Assembly: GCA_003402735.1 (NCBI GenBank)
Contig: QQNE01000026.1
Span: 1 to 44,761, forward strand
Length of the DNA stretch: 44,761 bases
Origin: Verrucomicrobiota bacterium
GTDB taxonomy: Bacteria > Verrucomicrobiota > Verrucomicrobiia > Verrucomicrobiales > DEV007
Direction: 5' to 3'
Both the position numbers and the translations under genes were made by a program. This document shows, piece after piece, positions 27,159 through 35,731 of this stretch. The notes beneath the pieces are model-generated. The model did no database searches, had not been told where the DNA came from, and worked only from the letters and a program-made list of their open reading frames with translations. The stretch's first letter is position 1, and each line of letters begins with the position of its first letter.

Positions 27159-27932
27159 TCAACGATGACATGCGGAACAACTCTCGGGCGGATGAACTCC
27201 CCAGGCCTCCTTGAGTTGACTGCCGATCTCTTTCTGGGTCAGCGGCCCCTTCGTTTCAAAACCCCGCTCCTGCGCCCGCTTTTCCAGGTCCGCGACCTTT
27301 GTGCCAGTCTGGTGCGCCAATGCCGCATAAAACGACTCCCGATCCGACTCCTCAGCCCTCCAGTTCAGGTTGGTGATCTGATCCAACGGACGAAGCGCTG
27401 TCGCGGGGTTGCGATGGCAATCGAGACACCACCCCATCGTCTGCGACTTGTCTTGCCAAACCACCTTCATCTCGTTGATCTTCCCGTGGCAAGAGACACA
27501 ACTCACCCCGCGATTGACGTGAACGGAGTGATTGAAATAGGCGTAGTCGCCAAGTTTGTGGATGCGCACCCACTCGATCGGCTTCCCGGTGTAGCCGGCA
27601 TACGACTCATCCATCGCGGCCCTCAAGGGAACCAACTTCTCGCTGTTGGTCCGGATCTGCGAGTGACAGTTCCAACAGGTCTGGGCGTTGGGGACGTTCG
27701 CGTGCGAAGAGCGCTCCACGTGGCTGTGGCAGTAGCGGCAATCCATGCCCAACTGGCCCGCGTGCAGACTGTGATCAAAGGGGATCGGCTGATCCGGCTG
27801 ATAGCCGACGACGCTGTAACCCTTTGTCCAGTAGGTGGCGACCGCCGCTGCCAGTCCGGTAGCGACGAGAAAAATCGCGAAGAGAATCTTCAGCGGCAGT
27901 AAGTTCGTCCAACGTGGAAAGAAATTGCCCAT
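27159..27932 (-). CDS. actA: Alternative complex III subunit ActA (pentaheme cytochrome c)
   Basis: Pentaheme c-type cytochrome of ACIII and first gene of the respiratory operon. The 257-residue protein has one N-terminal membrane helix (LKILFAIFLVATGLAAAVATYW) and five CxxCH motifs: CRYCH, CWNCH, CVSCH, CLDCH and a last CSACH at the extreme C-terminus. His-rich spacers such as PFDHSLHAGQLGMD and YFNHSVHVNRG supply axial ligands. I chose ATG 27932 (MGNFFPRW). An AGGGG lies 8 nt upstream, and longer readings run through a palindrome and into the divergent hisG region. Confidence 0.95.
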   Translation of the reverse strand: MGNFFPRWTNLLPLKILFAIFLVATGLAAAVATYWTKGYSVVGYQPDQPIPFDHSLHAGQLGMDCRYCHSHVERSSHANVPNAQTCWNCHSQIRTNSEKLVPLRAAMDESYAGYTGKPIEWVRIHKLGDYAYFNHSVHVNRGVSCVSCHGKINEMKVVWQDKSQTMGWCLDCHRNPATALRPLDQITNLNWRAEESDRESFYAALAHQTGTKVADLEKRAQERGFETKGPLTQKEIGSQLKEAWGVHPPESCSACHR

Positions 27933-27951
27933 GTCCCAGTCCCCTGTACCC

Positions 27952-27971
27952 CTTGTGAAAAATTTCACAAG
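27952..27971. promoter_or_regulatory. Perfect 20-bp palindrome before the ACIII/oxidase operon
   Basis: Two perfect 9-bp arms, CTTGTGAAA and TTTCACAAG, are separated by AA. The core is TGTGA-N6-TCACA (27954-27969), the spacing and half-site recognised by CRP-type regulators. It ends 20 nt before the actA ATG, just ahead of the ribosome-binding site. This close position suits a repressor or an RNA hairpin in the leader better than a classical activator site. The regulator is unknown. Confidence 0.55.
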
Positions 27972-28152
27972 CGTTTTGCCGTGCTTGTTTCCGCCATGCG
28001 GACCCGGCCTGGGGTGGACCTTAGGGGCTTCCCCGATCATCGCAAGCGGAAAAACGCAATCGCACCAATCGAAAGGCCCCGGACTTGCGCCCCCGCCAAA
28101 TCCACGAACCCGAACTTGACGCCCGCTTGCCGTGCCGCACTGTGCGAGGTCC

Positions 28153-29037
28153 ATGGCGGCGCCGTCACAAGAACTCATTCTGGGGCTCCCCTCGGGCAGC
28201 CTCCAAGGGGCAACTCTCGACCTCTTTGCCAAGGCGGGATACCGCATACATCTCTCCAGCCGCTCCTACAAGCCCTCGGTGGATGACAAGGAGCTCTCCC
28301 TGCGGCTTCTGCGGGCTCAGGAAATCGGTCATTATGTCCATGGCGGATTTCTCGACTGCGGCATCACCGGCAAGGACTGGATCGCGGAAAATGGCGCCGA
28401 GGTCGAGGTGATTTGCGACCTGCAATACAGCAAGGCGACCTCGAGCCCGACCCGTTGGGTGCTTGTGGTGCCCGAGGATTCGCCGGTGCGAAGCGTGAAG
28501 GACCTCGAAGGAAAACGAATCGCCACCGAGGCAGTCGGTCTGACGCGCCGTTACCTCGAAAGCCGGGGAGTCAGCGCCACCGTGGAATTCAGCTGGGGAG
28601 CGACCGAGGTCAAGGTCCCGGACCTGGTCGATGCCATTGTGGACATCACCGAGACCGGCTCTTCGTTGCGGGCCAACAATCTGCGGATCGTCGAGGAGCT
28701 CATGCAATCGTTTCCGCAGTTCGTCGCCAACCGGACCGCCTTCGAGAATCCCTGGAAGCGCCAGAAGATGGAACGGATCGCTCTGCTGCTCCAGGCGGCG
28801 CTCAACGCCCGCGAAAAAGTGGGGCTCAAAATGAATCTCCCGCAAAATCAGTTGCAAACAGTCATCAATTCCCTACCGTCGCTTCGTCGTCCGACGGTGG
28901 CCAATTTGACCGAAGAGGGATGGTTGGCCGTGGAGACTGTGATTGACGAGGCTGTCGTCCGGGAGATTATCCCGAAACTCAAGGAGCTGGGTGCGGAGGG
29001 AATCATCGAGTATTCCCTGAACAAACTCGTTCTGTAG
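28153..29037 (+). CDS. hisG: ATP phosphoribosyltransferase (HisG), long form
   Basis: First step of histidine synthesis, joining ATP and PRPP; cytoplasmic. The 294-residue protein contains [20 protein letters not shown] at the N-terminus, [18 protein letters not shown], the PRPP-binding segment [19 protein letters not shown], and a C-terminal regulatory domain (about 210-294) as in the long, hisZ-independent form. ATG 28153 (MAAPSQEL) starts where homology begins; an in-frame ATG 21 nt upstream is weaker. It diverges from actA with 220 nt between the two starts. No other his gene is visible. Confidence 0.93.
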   Translation: MAAPSQELILGLPSGSLQGATLDLFAKAGYRIHLSSRSYKPSVDDKELSLRLLRAQEIGHYVHGGFLDCGITGKDWIAENGAEVEVICDLQYSKATSSPTRWVLVVPEDSPVRSVKDLEGKRIATEAVGLTRRYLESRGVSATVEFSWGATEVKVPDLVDAIVDITETGSSLRANNLRIVEELMQSFPQFVANRTAFENPWKRQKMERIALLLQAALNAREKVGLKMNLPQNQLQTVINSLPSLRRPTVANLTEEGWLAVETVIDEAVVREIIPKLKELGAEGIIEYSLNKLVL

Positions 29038-29131
29038 GCCCCCGCTCATCCTCGCCCGGATTCGTCGTCGGCGACACATCAATCGAAGCCCCGCGCCGTC
29101 TCACCCACGGCCCGGACAACCCCTCTCAAGA

Positions 29132-29236
29132 ATGGGATCCATCAAGAAACGCAGGAAAACGAAGATCAACAAGCACAAGCGCCGCAAGCGCATGAAGGCA
29201 AACCGCCACAAGAAGCGCTTGCGTTACAAGTCCTGA
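29132..29236 (+). CDS. 34-residue basic protein, AURKAIP1/COX24-domain type (probable ribosome-associated)
   Basis: A very short gene reading MGSIKKRRKTKINKHKRRKR and ending in RYKS: 34 residues, with more than half Lys, Arg or His. The pattern KINKHKRRKRMKANRHKKR matches the AURKAIP1/COX24 C-terminal domain found in mitochondrial ribosomal protein mS38 and in tiny bacterial proteins such as mycobacterial bS22. By analogy it would bind 16S rRNA in the small subunit. It sits between hisG (94 nt) and the TPR gene (18 nt). The upstream ribosome-binding site is weak. Homology is from memory, not a search. Confidence 0.8.
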   Translation: MGSIKKRRKTKINKHKRRKRMKANRHKKRLRYKS

Positions 29237-29254
29237 TCGCTACCCTAAGCGGTT

Positions 29255-31153
29255 ATGGACATCAAGCGGCTCTTTCTCTCCACCCGCTTCCGCGCCGCTT
29301 CCGCTCTCCGGCATTCGGTTTCCCTGTCGTCTCTCTCGGCGCTGCTGCTCTGTGCCAGCGCCGCAGAGGGTCCTCCGCGACAGCTCGTTCCGGACGCCCT
29401 CGACCGATTCAATCTTTCGGGCGAGGAGCCGCAACTGCAGCCCGAGGGCGAGGGTCGAGCCCAGGCCTTGCTCTATTACTACCGGGGAACCAAACTGGAG
29501 CGGAGCGGGGATGTCGATCGGGCGCTGGAAGCCTATGAGACGGCGCTCGGCCACGCTCCCAGCAATCTGGCGCTGGCCGAAAAGACCGCGCAGCTCGCGG
29601 GTCAATATGGCAATCCCTCGCGCGGCCTGGCCATTTTAGAACGGGCCCATCGGCTCAATCTCGCGAACCCCAACTCCTACCTTCTGCTCTCGGAGTATCT
29701 CTCCACCTATCACGAAAACCGCCGGGAGAATGTGGAGCGATCCCTGGCCGTCATGCAGGAGGCCGCCAGGCAGTTTCCCGCCAATCCCGAGGTGCACGAG
29801 CGTCTCATCCTCTTGCACATGATGCGGCGGGATCAACCGGCGGCCGAAGCCGCGCTCGCCGCCGCCCTCAAAGCCGAGATCAAGGATCCCGCCTACTGGC
29901 TGGAGATGGCCCGGGTCGCCCAACGACTGCATCCGTCCGGCGAAGGCCATGTCTCCCCCGAGATCAACGCGATTTACGAGAAGGCTCTCGCCAATTCCGG
30001 GGACGACCTCGAGATTGCCACACAGGTCGCGGACCACTACCGCTTGACCCGGCAACTCGACCGCGCCGCAGAGCTTTACCAACAGATCATCAAGAAGCAT
30101 CCCGAGGCGCTCACGGTGAGGGAACGCCTCGCCGGAGTTTACGGGTTGCAGGAGAATCTCGAGATGGTCCTCTCGACCCTTCTCGATCTGGAACGGATCA
30201 ACCCGCACCGGATGGAGACTCAAAAGAGCATCGCCCAACTCTTCTTCAAGCAGGCCCAGAAGTTCGATGCCGAGAACCGGAAGGAGGACGCAAAAGCGGC
30301 TTACGCCAACTCGGTGACACACTTCCTCAAGTCGTTCCGGATCGCCAAGGGAGAGGTCGCTGAATACATCCTGGTGGCCGAAATGCAGCAGTATGCCGGG
30401 CAGGCGAACGAAGCCGTGACCTTGCTACAACGCGCCCAGTTCCATTACCCCGAAGAGATCCCCCTGGCCATTGCCCTGGCAGAGAGTCTCTCCGCAGCGA
30501 AGCGCTATCCGGAAGCCATCGACGCCTTCAAGAAGACCGAGAGGATCTCCCAGGAATTGCGGCCGGATCTCCTCGATGACCGGTTTTACTTCTCCTACGG
30601 CGCCGCGGTGGAAAGGAACAAACAATTCGACGAAGCCGCCAATCTCTTCCGCAAATCGATCGAGCTTGCCCCGGTGGATTCGAACCCCCAACGCCAAGCC
30701 CGGGCCCTGAATTACCTCGGATACATGTGGCTCGAGCAGAACCGGAACCTGAAAGAGGCCGGGGAACTGATCATCCGCGCCAACGATCTCATGCCGGACG
30801 AGGGTGCCTTCGTCGATAGCCTCGGCTGGTACTATTTCTTGGTAAAAGATTACAAGAAAGCCCTGATCTACACCCTCAAGGCCGGCCAACTGATGAATTT
30901 GAATGAACCGGAAAACGCCGTGGTCCTCGATCACATCGCCCAGTCCTATTTCCAGTTGGGACATCGCGACAAGGCAATCAGCTACCTCGAGCGGGCCCTC
31001 TCGATGGAGGCCGGCAACAAGGATTTTGCCAAGCGCCTCGAGGAATTCCGCAAGGGTCCCGTCCCTGAACAGGTCCCCCTCGATTTTCTGCCCGCCGATG
31101 CCTCGCCCGCCGAGGAACCGGTTCCTGAAAAAGCCCCCCGCACCGCTGCCTGA
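29255..31153 (+). CDS. Exported tetratricopeptide-repeat protein
   Basis: A 632-residue protein with an N-terminal export signal (hydrophobic core SLSSLSALLLCASA after a long basic region) and many degenerate 34-residue TPR units. Examples are AQALLYYYRGTKLERSGDVD with RALEAYETALGHAP, and QLGHRDKAISYLERALSMEA near the end. TPRs cover about residues 65-600, and the tail is Pro/Ala/Glu-rich. Such proteins act as scaffolds in envelope complexes; no catalytic motif is visible and the partner is unknown. The mutM-type gene starts 14 nt downstream, so the two may be co-transcribed. Confidence 0.88.
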   Translation: MDIKRLFLSTRFRAASALRHSVSLSSLSALLLCASAAEGPPRQLVPDALDRFNLSGEEPQLQPEGEGRAQALLYYYRGTKLERSGDVDRALEAYETALGHAPSNLALAEKTAQLAGQYGNPSRGLAILERAHRLNLANPNSYLLLSEYLSTYHENRRENVERSLAVMQEAARQFPANPEVHERLILLHMMRRDQPAAEAALAAALKAEIKDPAYWLEMARVAQRLHPSGEGHVSPEINAIYEKALANSGDDLEIATQVADHYRLTRQLDRAAELYQQIIKKHPEALTVRERLAGVYGLQENLEMVLSTLLDLERINPHRMETQKSIAQLFFKQAQKFDAENRKEDAKAAYANSVTHFLKSFRIAKGEVAEYILVAEMQQYAGQANEAVTLLQRAQFHYPEEIPLAIALAESLSAAKRYPEAIDAFKKTERISQELRPDLLDDRFYFSYGAAVERNKQFDEAANLFRKSIELAPVDSNPQRQARALNYLGYMWLEQNRNLKEAGELIIRANDLMPDEGAFVDSLGWYYFLVKDYKKALIYTLKAGQLMNLNEPENAVVLDHIAQSYFQLGHRDKAISYLERALSMEAGNKDFAKRLEEFRKGPVPEQVPLDFLPADASPAEEPVPEKAPRTAA

Positions 31154-31167
31154 TTGGGCCGCACGCC

Positions 31168-31983
31168 ATGCCTGAACTGGCGGAAGTCGAGTATTATCGC
31201 CGGGTTTGGGCAAGCGCAATCGGCTCAACCGTGATGGATGTCGGATTCCATCCCCAAGCCCGGGTCTTCCGCGGGTTGGATGTTCCCAGCGATTCACTGC
31301 GCCAACTCAGCGGCTCCACCCTTCATCGTGCCTTCGCCCACGGAAAACAGATGCTCTTCGGCTTCGCTCCCGCCGGATGGCTCGGGCTCCACCTCGGCAT
31401 GAGCGGTCAGTTGCGCGCAGAAGCCCGCGACTACGTTCAGAATCGCCACGACCACCTGCTTCTCCGGTTGCCGGAAAGCACCCTCGTCTTCTATGACCCT
31501 CGCATGTTCGGACGGGTCCAGCTCCACTTCGGGAGCGAACTCCCCGGCTGGTGGACGCAACTGCCACCCGGAATCCTCTCCCCCCTGTTCACCGGGGCGC
31601 GCCTCGCCGCTATCCTGCAAAAGCACCCCGCCTCCCCCATCAAGCCGCTCCTGCTCGACCAAAATCTCTTCCCCGGAATCGGAAACTGGATGGCCGACGA
31701 AGTGCTCTGGCGCAGCCGCATTCACCCCGCGACGCGCGCCGGGACCGTGACGCCGTCCGCCCAGACCCGCCTCAGGCGAGTCGTCCGGGAAGTCGCCGAA
31801 GATGCCCTTCGGGTCATCGCGCCGGACTGGGGCGAGGCCCCGGACAACTGGTTGTTCAATCATCGCTGGAAAGGAGGCGGTCACTGCCCGCGCCCCAAGT
31901 GCCGATCCGCCCTCTCCCGCCAGGACTTGCGGGGCCGAACGACAAGCTGGTGTCCGGCGTGTCAGATTTTGCCCAACCCCTGA
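31168..31983 (+). CDS. mutM: Formamidopyrimidine-DNA glycosylase family protein (MutM/Nei)
   Basis: Base-excision repair enzyme removing oxidised purines and nicking the abasic site. The 271-residue protein starts MPELAEVE, with the catalytic Pro and Glu right after the initiator Met. The usual PELPEVE has Ala in place of the second Pro. Other family marks are AHGKQMLF with the conserved Lys, LGMSGQLR, FPGIGNWMADEVLWRSRIHP, and a C-terminal zinc finger with CPRPKC and GRTTSWCPACQ. The helix-two-turn-helix lies about residues 165-190. The choice between MutM and Nei-like substrate range is not certain. Confidence 0.88.
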   Translation: MPELAEVEYYRRVWASAIGSTVMDVGFHPQARVFRGLDVPSDSLRQLSGSTLHRAFAHGKQMLFGFAPAGWLGLHLGMSGQLRAEARDYVQNRHDHLLLRLPESTLVFYDPRMFGRVQLHFGSELPGWWTQLPPGILSPLFTGARLAAILQKHPASPIKPLLLDQNLFPGIGNWMADEVLWRSRIHPATRAGTVTPSAQTRLRRVVREVAEDALRVIAPDWGEAPDNWLFNHRWKGGGHCPRPKCRSALSRQDLRGRTTSWCPACQILPNP

Positions 31984-32179
31984 GCAGAAAAATGCAGTTC
32001 CCGAGAGATTGCGCTCGCGATGCCACGGCTCCGCCTGTAAGGTTGAGCCGTTAACCCTTGGGAAGCCCGTGACCGGGAGCTTGCTCGAATTTTGAGCGAC
32101 TCTTTGGCTGCGGGCTTTCGCTTTCCGGGTCATCGCGAGCCAACTGTTCCCGCCTTGGAGATCGGCGGAGGAGGAGTGA

Positions 32180-32252
32180 GGCAACCCGGCCTGCGATCGG
32201 AGCACGATCAAAACCCCCTTAAACCTCGTGCTCCCAAACAAACCGGGTTGCC
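32180..32252. repeat. Nested perfect inverted repeats
   Basis: The outer arms are GGCAACCCGG (32180-32189) and CCGGGTTGCC (32243-32252), a perfect 10-bp match. The inner arms are GGAGCACGA (32199-32207) and TCGTGCTCC (32226-32234), a perfect 9-bp match. The loop between the inner arms is 18 nt. No T-tract follows on either strand, so it is not a standard terminator. Confidence 0.7.
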
Positions 32253-32265
32253 CCTTCAACCCCTG

Positions 32266-32282
32266 GTCAGCCTATCGCTGAC
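32266..32282. repeat. Short hairpin after the nested repeats
   Basis: The arms GTCAGC (32266-32271) and GCTGAC (32277-32282) flank a 5-nt loop. The hairpin lies 130 nt before the membrane-protein start, with no T-run after it. It may belong to the same structured leader as the larger repeat. Confidence 0.45.
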
Positions 32283-32412
32283 ACTGAAAGAATATAGCAC
32301 CCTTCGTGCCAAACCTCTCGCGCACCCACGAATCAACAGGGTCGCAAAAAAAATGGTTTCGTCCTTTTCCTCCCCCAGAACGTGCCCAATGATGTCCCGG
32401 GAGTCCCTAGCC

Positions 32413-33477
32413 ATGTCCATCGCCCCGCCCCACCTCCTGCAACCAACTCCATCCTCCTCGTCGGTCGCGGGAAACGCCAGCGGCTTGCTCACCGTGGTCG
32501 GCATCTGCCTGATCCTGGGTGGACTCGGATGCGGCACCGCCGTCATCGGGTATACCTTCGCCTTGCCGATGCTCATTCAGTCCGTCCCAACCGGAGGGGG
32601 ATCGGTGCCTGGGCCCGCGGATGGGTTGGACGCGATGCAGGAAACGATGCGCCCGGTGATGATCCTCAACTCAATCACTTACGGCGCCGTGGCCCTGGGC
32701 GTCGCGTGGTTGGGAATCGGATCCATCCGGGCCCGGCGCTGGGCCTGGAAAATCGCCCTCGCGCTTGGCTGGCTTTGGGTGGCGGTCATCATCCTCTCGG
32801 TGATTTCCTATTCGTTCATCTTTCCCAAATTGATGAACAGCTTTTCGGTTCCGGCTTCCCCTGGCGCTCCCACGCTTTCAGGTCCCGTCCTCACGGCCAT
32901 CATGATCGTGAGCGCAGGGATCGGACTGATGTTCTACCTATCTCCCGGAGTGATGCTGATCGTCGTTTACGGATTGCGCAATGTCCGGCTGACCTGTGAG
33001 CGTCAGGACCCCAATCCGTGCTGGACAGATCGTGTTCCCATCCCCGTGCTCAGCTTCTGGCTGCTGCTGATGTTCAGCCTGTTCACCCTCCTCGAGTTTT
33101 CTCCTGTCTATCTGGGCTTCATCAAGTTTCCCGGAATCTCGGGGCTGTTGCCACGACCTGCGGTCGTCCTTGTCTGCCTGACGGCCGCTCTGCCAGCGCT
33201 GGGATTGGCCTGTTGGGATTTGGCCTCGATGCGAATTCGCGGCTGGTGGATTTCCCTGTTCCTTTGCCTCGCCGGTTGCGCCAGCTTGATCTGGAACGGG
33301 TTCAACCTCGATCTGGTGAGCTTGAACCGGGAGCTGAACATGCCCGAAGAAGACCTCAAACTGCTCGAATCTCTGGGCAAAGGTGCCTTGCTACTCCCCA
33401 CCATTTTCATCAGCATCCCAATTCTGGGTTACGTGATCTGGCTGAAACGGTTTTTCCAAAGACCGGCCCAGTCTTGA
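32413..33477 (+). CDS. Polytopic membrane protein of unknown function
   Basis: A 354-residue protein from ATG 32413 (MSIAPPHLL) with about eight hydrophobic segments, for example GLLTVVGICLILGGLGCGTA, WKIALALGWLWVAVIILSVI, GIGLMFYLSPGVMLIVVYGL and VLSFWLLLMFSLFTLLEFSP. I recognise no family and see no catalytic motif. Earlier in-frame ATGs (32353, 32389, 32392) are possible. I preferred 32413 because a GGGAG precedes it by about 10 nt and the hydrophobic part begins soon after. It ends 6 nt before the convergent hydrolase gene. It stands alone after a structured 429-nt intergenic stretch. Confidence 0.75.
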   Translation: MSIAPPHLLQPTPSSSSVAGNASGLLTVVGICLILGGLGCGTAVIGYTFALPMLIQSVPTGGGSVPGPADGLDAMQETMRPVMILNSITYGAVALGVAWLGIGSIRARRWAWKIALALGWLWVAVIILSVISYSFIFPKLMNSFSVPASPGAPTLSGPVLTAIMIVSAGIGLMFYLSPGVMLIVVYGLRNVRLTCERQDPNPCWTDRVPIPVLSFWLLLMFSLFTLLEFSPVYLGFIKFPGISGLLPRPAVVLVCLTAALPALGLACWDLASMRIRGWWISLFLCLAGCASLIWNGFNLDLVSLNRELNMPEEDLKLLESLGKGALLLPTIFISIPILGYVIWLKRFFQRPAQS

Positions 33478-33483
33478 TCCCGA

Positions 33484-35589
33484 TCATTCGCCGGCCACGG
33501 CGCGCACTTCAAACTGCTTGGCGGGCCAGCCCAGGGCCTTGGCGGTGCCTGCGACGAAACTCCAGTCGTCCGCCTTCTCTGAATAGAGCCGGACGGAGGA
33601 ACGCTCCGCCGCCACCGCCACCGCAAACGGGAGATCCCCAGCCTTGAGAACATTCAGGTAGAACGGCCCCTCCCGATGCGTCGACGGGAGCCCATGAAGG
33701 TCGAGCCTCGTCACCGGCTTGTCCGCCCAGATCGCCGCATACACGGCATTTCCCGCCATCGCTCCGGACGCCTGCAACCACAACGGCTTCTCTCCCAAAC
33801 CTCCCTCACGCACCGCCCGGATCGCCTGAAGAATATCCAAAACGCGCATCCCATCCGCGGTTTGGCCGATCAGGGCGAATCTTCGCTCGATTTGTGCCGC
33901 CTTTTTCGGGTCCCGAGTCCAGCGGCCCGACCCAACACCACGAACGCAGAGATACGCCATCCCCCACCGAAATGAGGCATGCATCTTCATCTCCGCCTCC
34001 AGTCGCTCCGCCTGCACCGGTGGCAACTGGATTCCTGCAAAGGCTCCCGGGAATTTGGAGGGCACGTGCGTGAGGAATTCGTTCCAATCGTCCTCCGACA
34101 ATAGGTTCAACACCAGCAGATCGAGATCTGCCCATTCCAATTCCGCCCGGTGAACCACGTGCAAAGAACAGCTCACGTCCGGTTCCGGCTTGATCTGGAA
34201 AGCCTCCATCCGCAAACCGTCCTTCTCTTCGCGAAACGTCCGTTCCATGGGCACAGGGAGATTCCCCGCGGGCCATCCCCCAAACGATTGCCGCCCCACC
34301 GCTTCGCGCCAAGCCGCGACCGATCCCTTCCAGGATGCAACGGAACCGGGAATCTCCGGCGCGGGCGCCGCCGCCACGAAGGTCTCATCGATCCGGGTGT
34401 TGCGCTCATCCGAAGGAATCGCCTCAAACACCTTCAACTCTTGCGGTTCAAACAGCCGCTCCGCCTTGGCCTGCACCTTCAAGGAATCGGCAATTTCCGT
34501 TCCGTGCAGGTGACGGTCAATCCAGTGAAACGCCGCCGTCCGCAACGGCTCAATGTCCTTGTGTGGCCCTTCCTCGATGTTCAGTCCCAGGGCCGCCCCG
34601 GCACCGGCCAACTCGTAGACCGCCCGCGTTCCCCGATAGACCGAATACACACCATCCACGGGGAAGATCGGATCCTTGTCGGTGTTGGACAGCAAGAGCG
34701 CCCGGGGAGCCACCAGCGAGGCCACCTGATCAAAATCCCAACGGTAGGTGTTCACCGCATACATGCAGTCGCAGTGCCCCTCCACGCAACCCTCCACAAC
34801 GTGACTCCGCAGCGAAGAGATTCCCGCGACCGGCACCGCAACCTTGATCCGCTCGTCGAGCGCCGCCAGCCACCAACTGTAGGCACCTCCCCCGCTCCGC
34901 CCGGTGACCGCAATCCGCTCCGGATCCACTTCAGCACGGGACACGAGGTAATCGATCGCCCGAATCGAATTCCACGCTTCGACTCCAGCCGGTGTATAGC
35001 CCCGGGCATACCACCACCAACGCCCCTCGCTGAACGTGCCGTGGTGAACCCCCTGAATTTCGCCCAGCTGCAGGGTGTCGATCATCAGACAGGCATACCC
35101 GTTGCGGGCGAACCAGACCCCATGATGAAGATAACCGGTCTTGTTGCCGTAGCTGATTCCGTTCTCCACCATCTTGGAATGTCCGCAGACGTAGAGCACC
35201 GCCGGAAGTTTGCCGCCGTTCGACTGCACCGGGAGATAGAGGTTTCCGGTGACGTAAAGTCCCGGACTCGACTGGAAGTGCAGCTTCTCCACCCGGACGC
35301 CATCCCGCTCCAGAACCCCCGTTACCACCGGCCGCAACTCCGTATGGGGCGGTTCCGGACGCAATCCGAGCATCTCGGCCAACTGTTCCCGGCGTTGCCC
35401 GAGCCCTTCAGCCCAGTTCGCCTCCGTGAGCCCCGCCGCCGCCGTGCCCCGCGCCTCCAGATCGGCGACGCGTTTGGTGAAATAAGATTCCAACTCCCCG
35501 CTGCCCAGCGCGGCCCGGGGATCTTTCCCAGCAGCCCAAGCGACCGGCCCCAACACCCCCAATCCAACAATCATGACCCAAAGATGCAT
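33484..35589 (-). CDS. Exported alpha/beta-hydrolase, acetyl-xylan-esterase-like, with a degenerate second domain
   Basis: A 701-residue secreted protein; the signal peptide (MHLWVMIVGLGVLGPVAWAA) supports ATG 35589. The first half is an alpha/beta-hydrolase: nucleophile Ser232 in TGRSGGGAYSWW, acid in SNTDKDPIFP (Asp306), and His343 in EEGPHKDIEP, in the order seen in acetyl-xylan esterases and prolyl-oligopeptidase-like hydrolases. The second half (about 400-701) resembles another hydrolase fold, with a GVGSGRW loop and QASGAMAG in place of a GxSxG elbow, so it is probably inactive. A polysaccharide-deacylating role is inferred. It ends 6 nt from the convergent membrane-protein gene. Confidence 0.82.
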   Translation of the reverse strand: MHLWVMIVGLGVLGPVAWAAGKDPRAALGSGELESYFTKRVADLEARGTAAAGLTEANWAEGLGQRREQLAEMLGLRPEPPHTELRPVVTGVLERDGVRVEKLHFQSSPGLYVTGNLYLPVQSNGGKLPAVLYVCGHSKMVENGISYGNKTGYLHHGVWFARNGYACLMIDTLQLGEIQGVHHGTFSEGRWWWYARGYTPAGVEAWNSIRAIDYLVSRAEVDPERIAVTGRSGGGAYSWWLAALDERIKVAVPVAGISSLRSHVVEGCVEGHCDCMYAVNTYRWDFDQVASLVAPRALLLSNTDKDPIFPVDGVYSVYRGTRAVYELAGAGAALGLNIEEGPHKDIEPLRTAAFHWIDRHLHGTEIADSLKVQAKAERLFEPQELKVFEAIPSDERNTRIDETFVAAAPAPEIPGSVASWKGSVAAWREAVGRQSFGGWPAGNLPVPMERTFREEKDGLRMEAFQIKPEPDVSCSLHVVHRAELEWADLDLLVLNLLSEDDWNEFLTHVPSKFPGAFAGIQLPPVQAERLEAEMKMHASFRWGMAYLCVRGVGSGRWTRDPKKAAQIERRFALIGQTADGMRVLDILQAIRAVREGGLGEKPLWLQASGAMAGNAVYAAIWADKPVTRLDLHGLPSTHREGPFYLNVLKAGDLPFAVAVAAERSSVRLYSEKADDWSFVAGTAKALGWPAKQFEVRAVAGE

Positions 35590-35731
35590 GCGCCGATTCT
35601 TCTCCGGAAACGCTGCGCAACGCAATCCCAGAGATTCCCGCAAAGCCAGCAACTTGAGCCTTGATTCTTCACGCCAGTCTGGCATGTTTGACCTCCATTT
35701 CTGCGGCGAAAGCCGCCGCAACGTGGACCAA

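Larger units (their letters stand above)
31984..32412. other. 429-nt intergenic stretch, structured and apparently noncoding
   Basis: No convincing gene lies here. An open frame from a TTG at 32092 joins the downstream membrane protein, but its first 100 residues show no membrane or family character. The stretch holds the nested inverted repeats at 32180-32252 and a small hairpin at 32266-32282, both described separately. It could be the leader of the membrane-protein gene, a small RNA, or a remnant of a mobile repeat. Confidence 0.5.

Noticed and set aside
32092-32412. A 107-residue N-terminal extension of the membrane protein from a TTG
   Set aside because: It has no hydrophobic or family character, and the region contains strong inverted repeats more like a leader.
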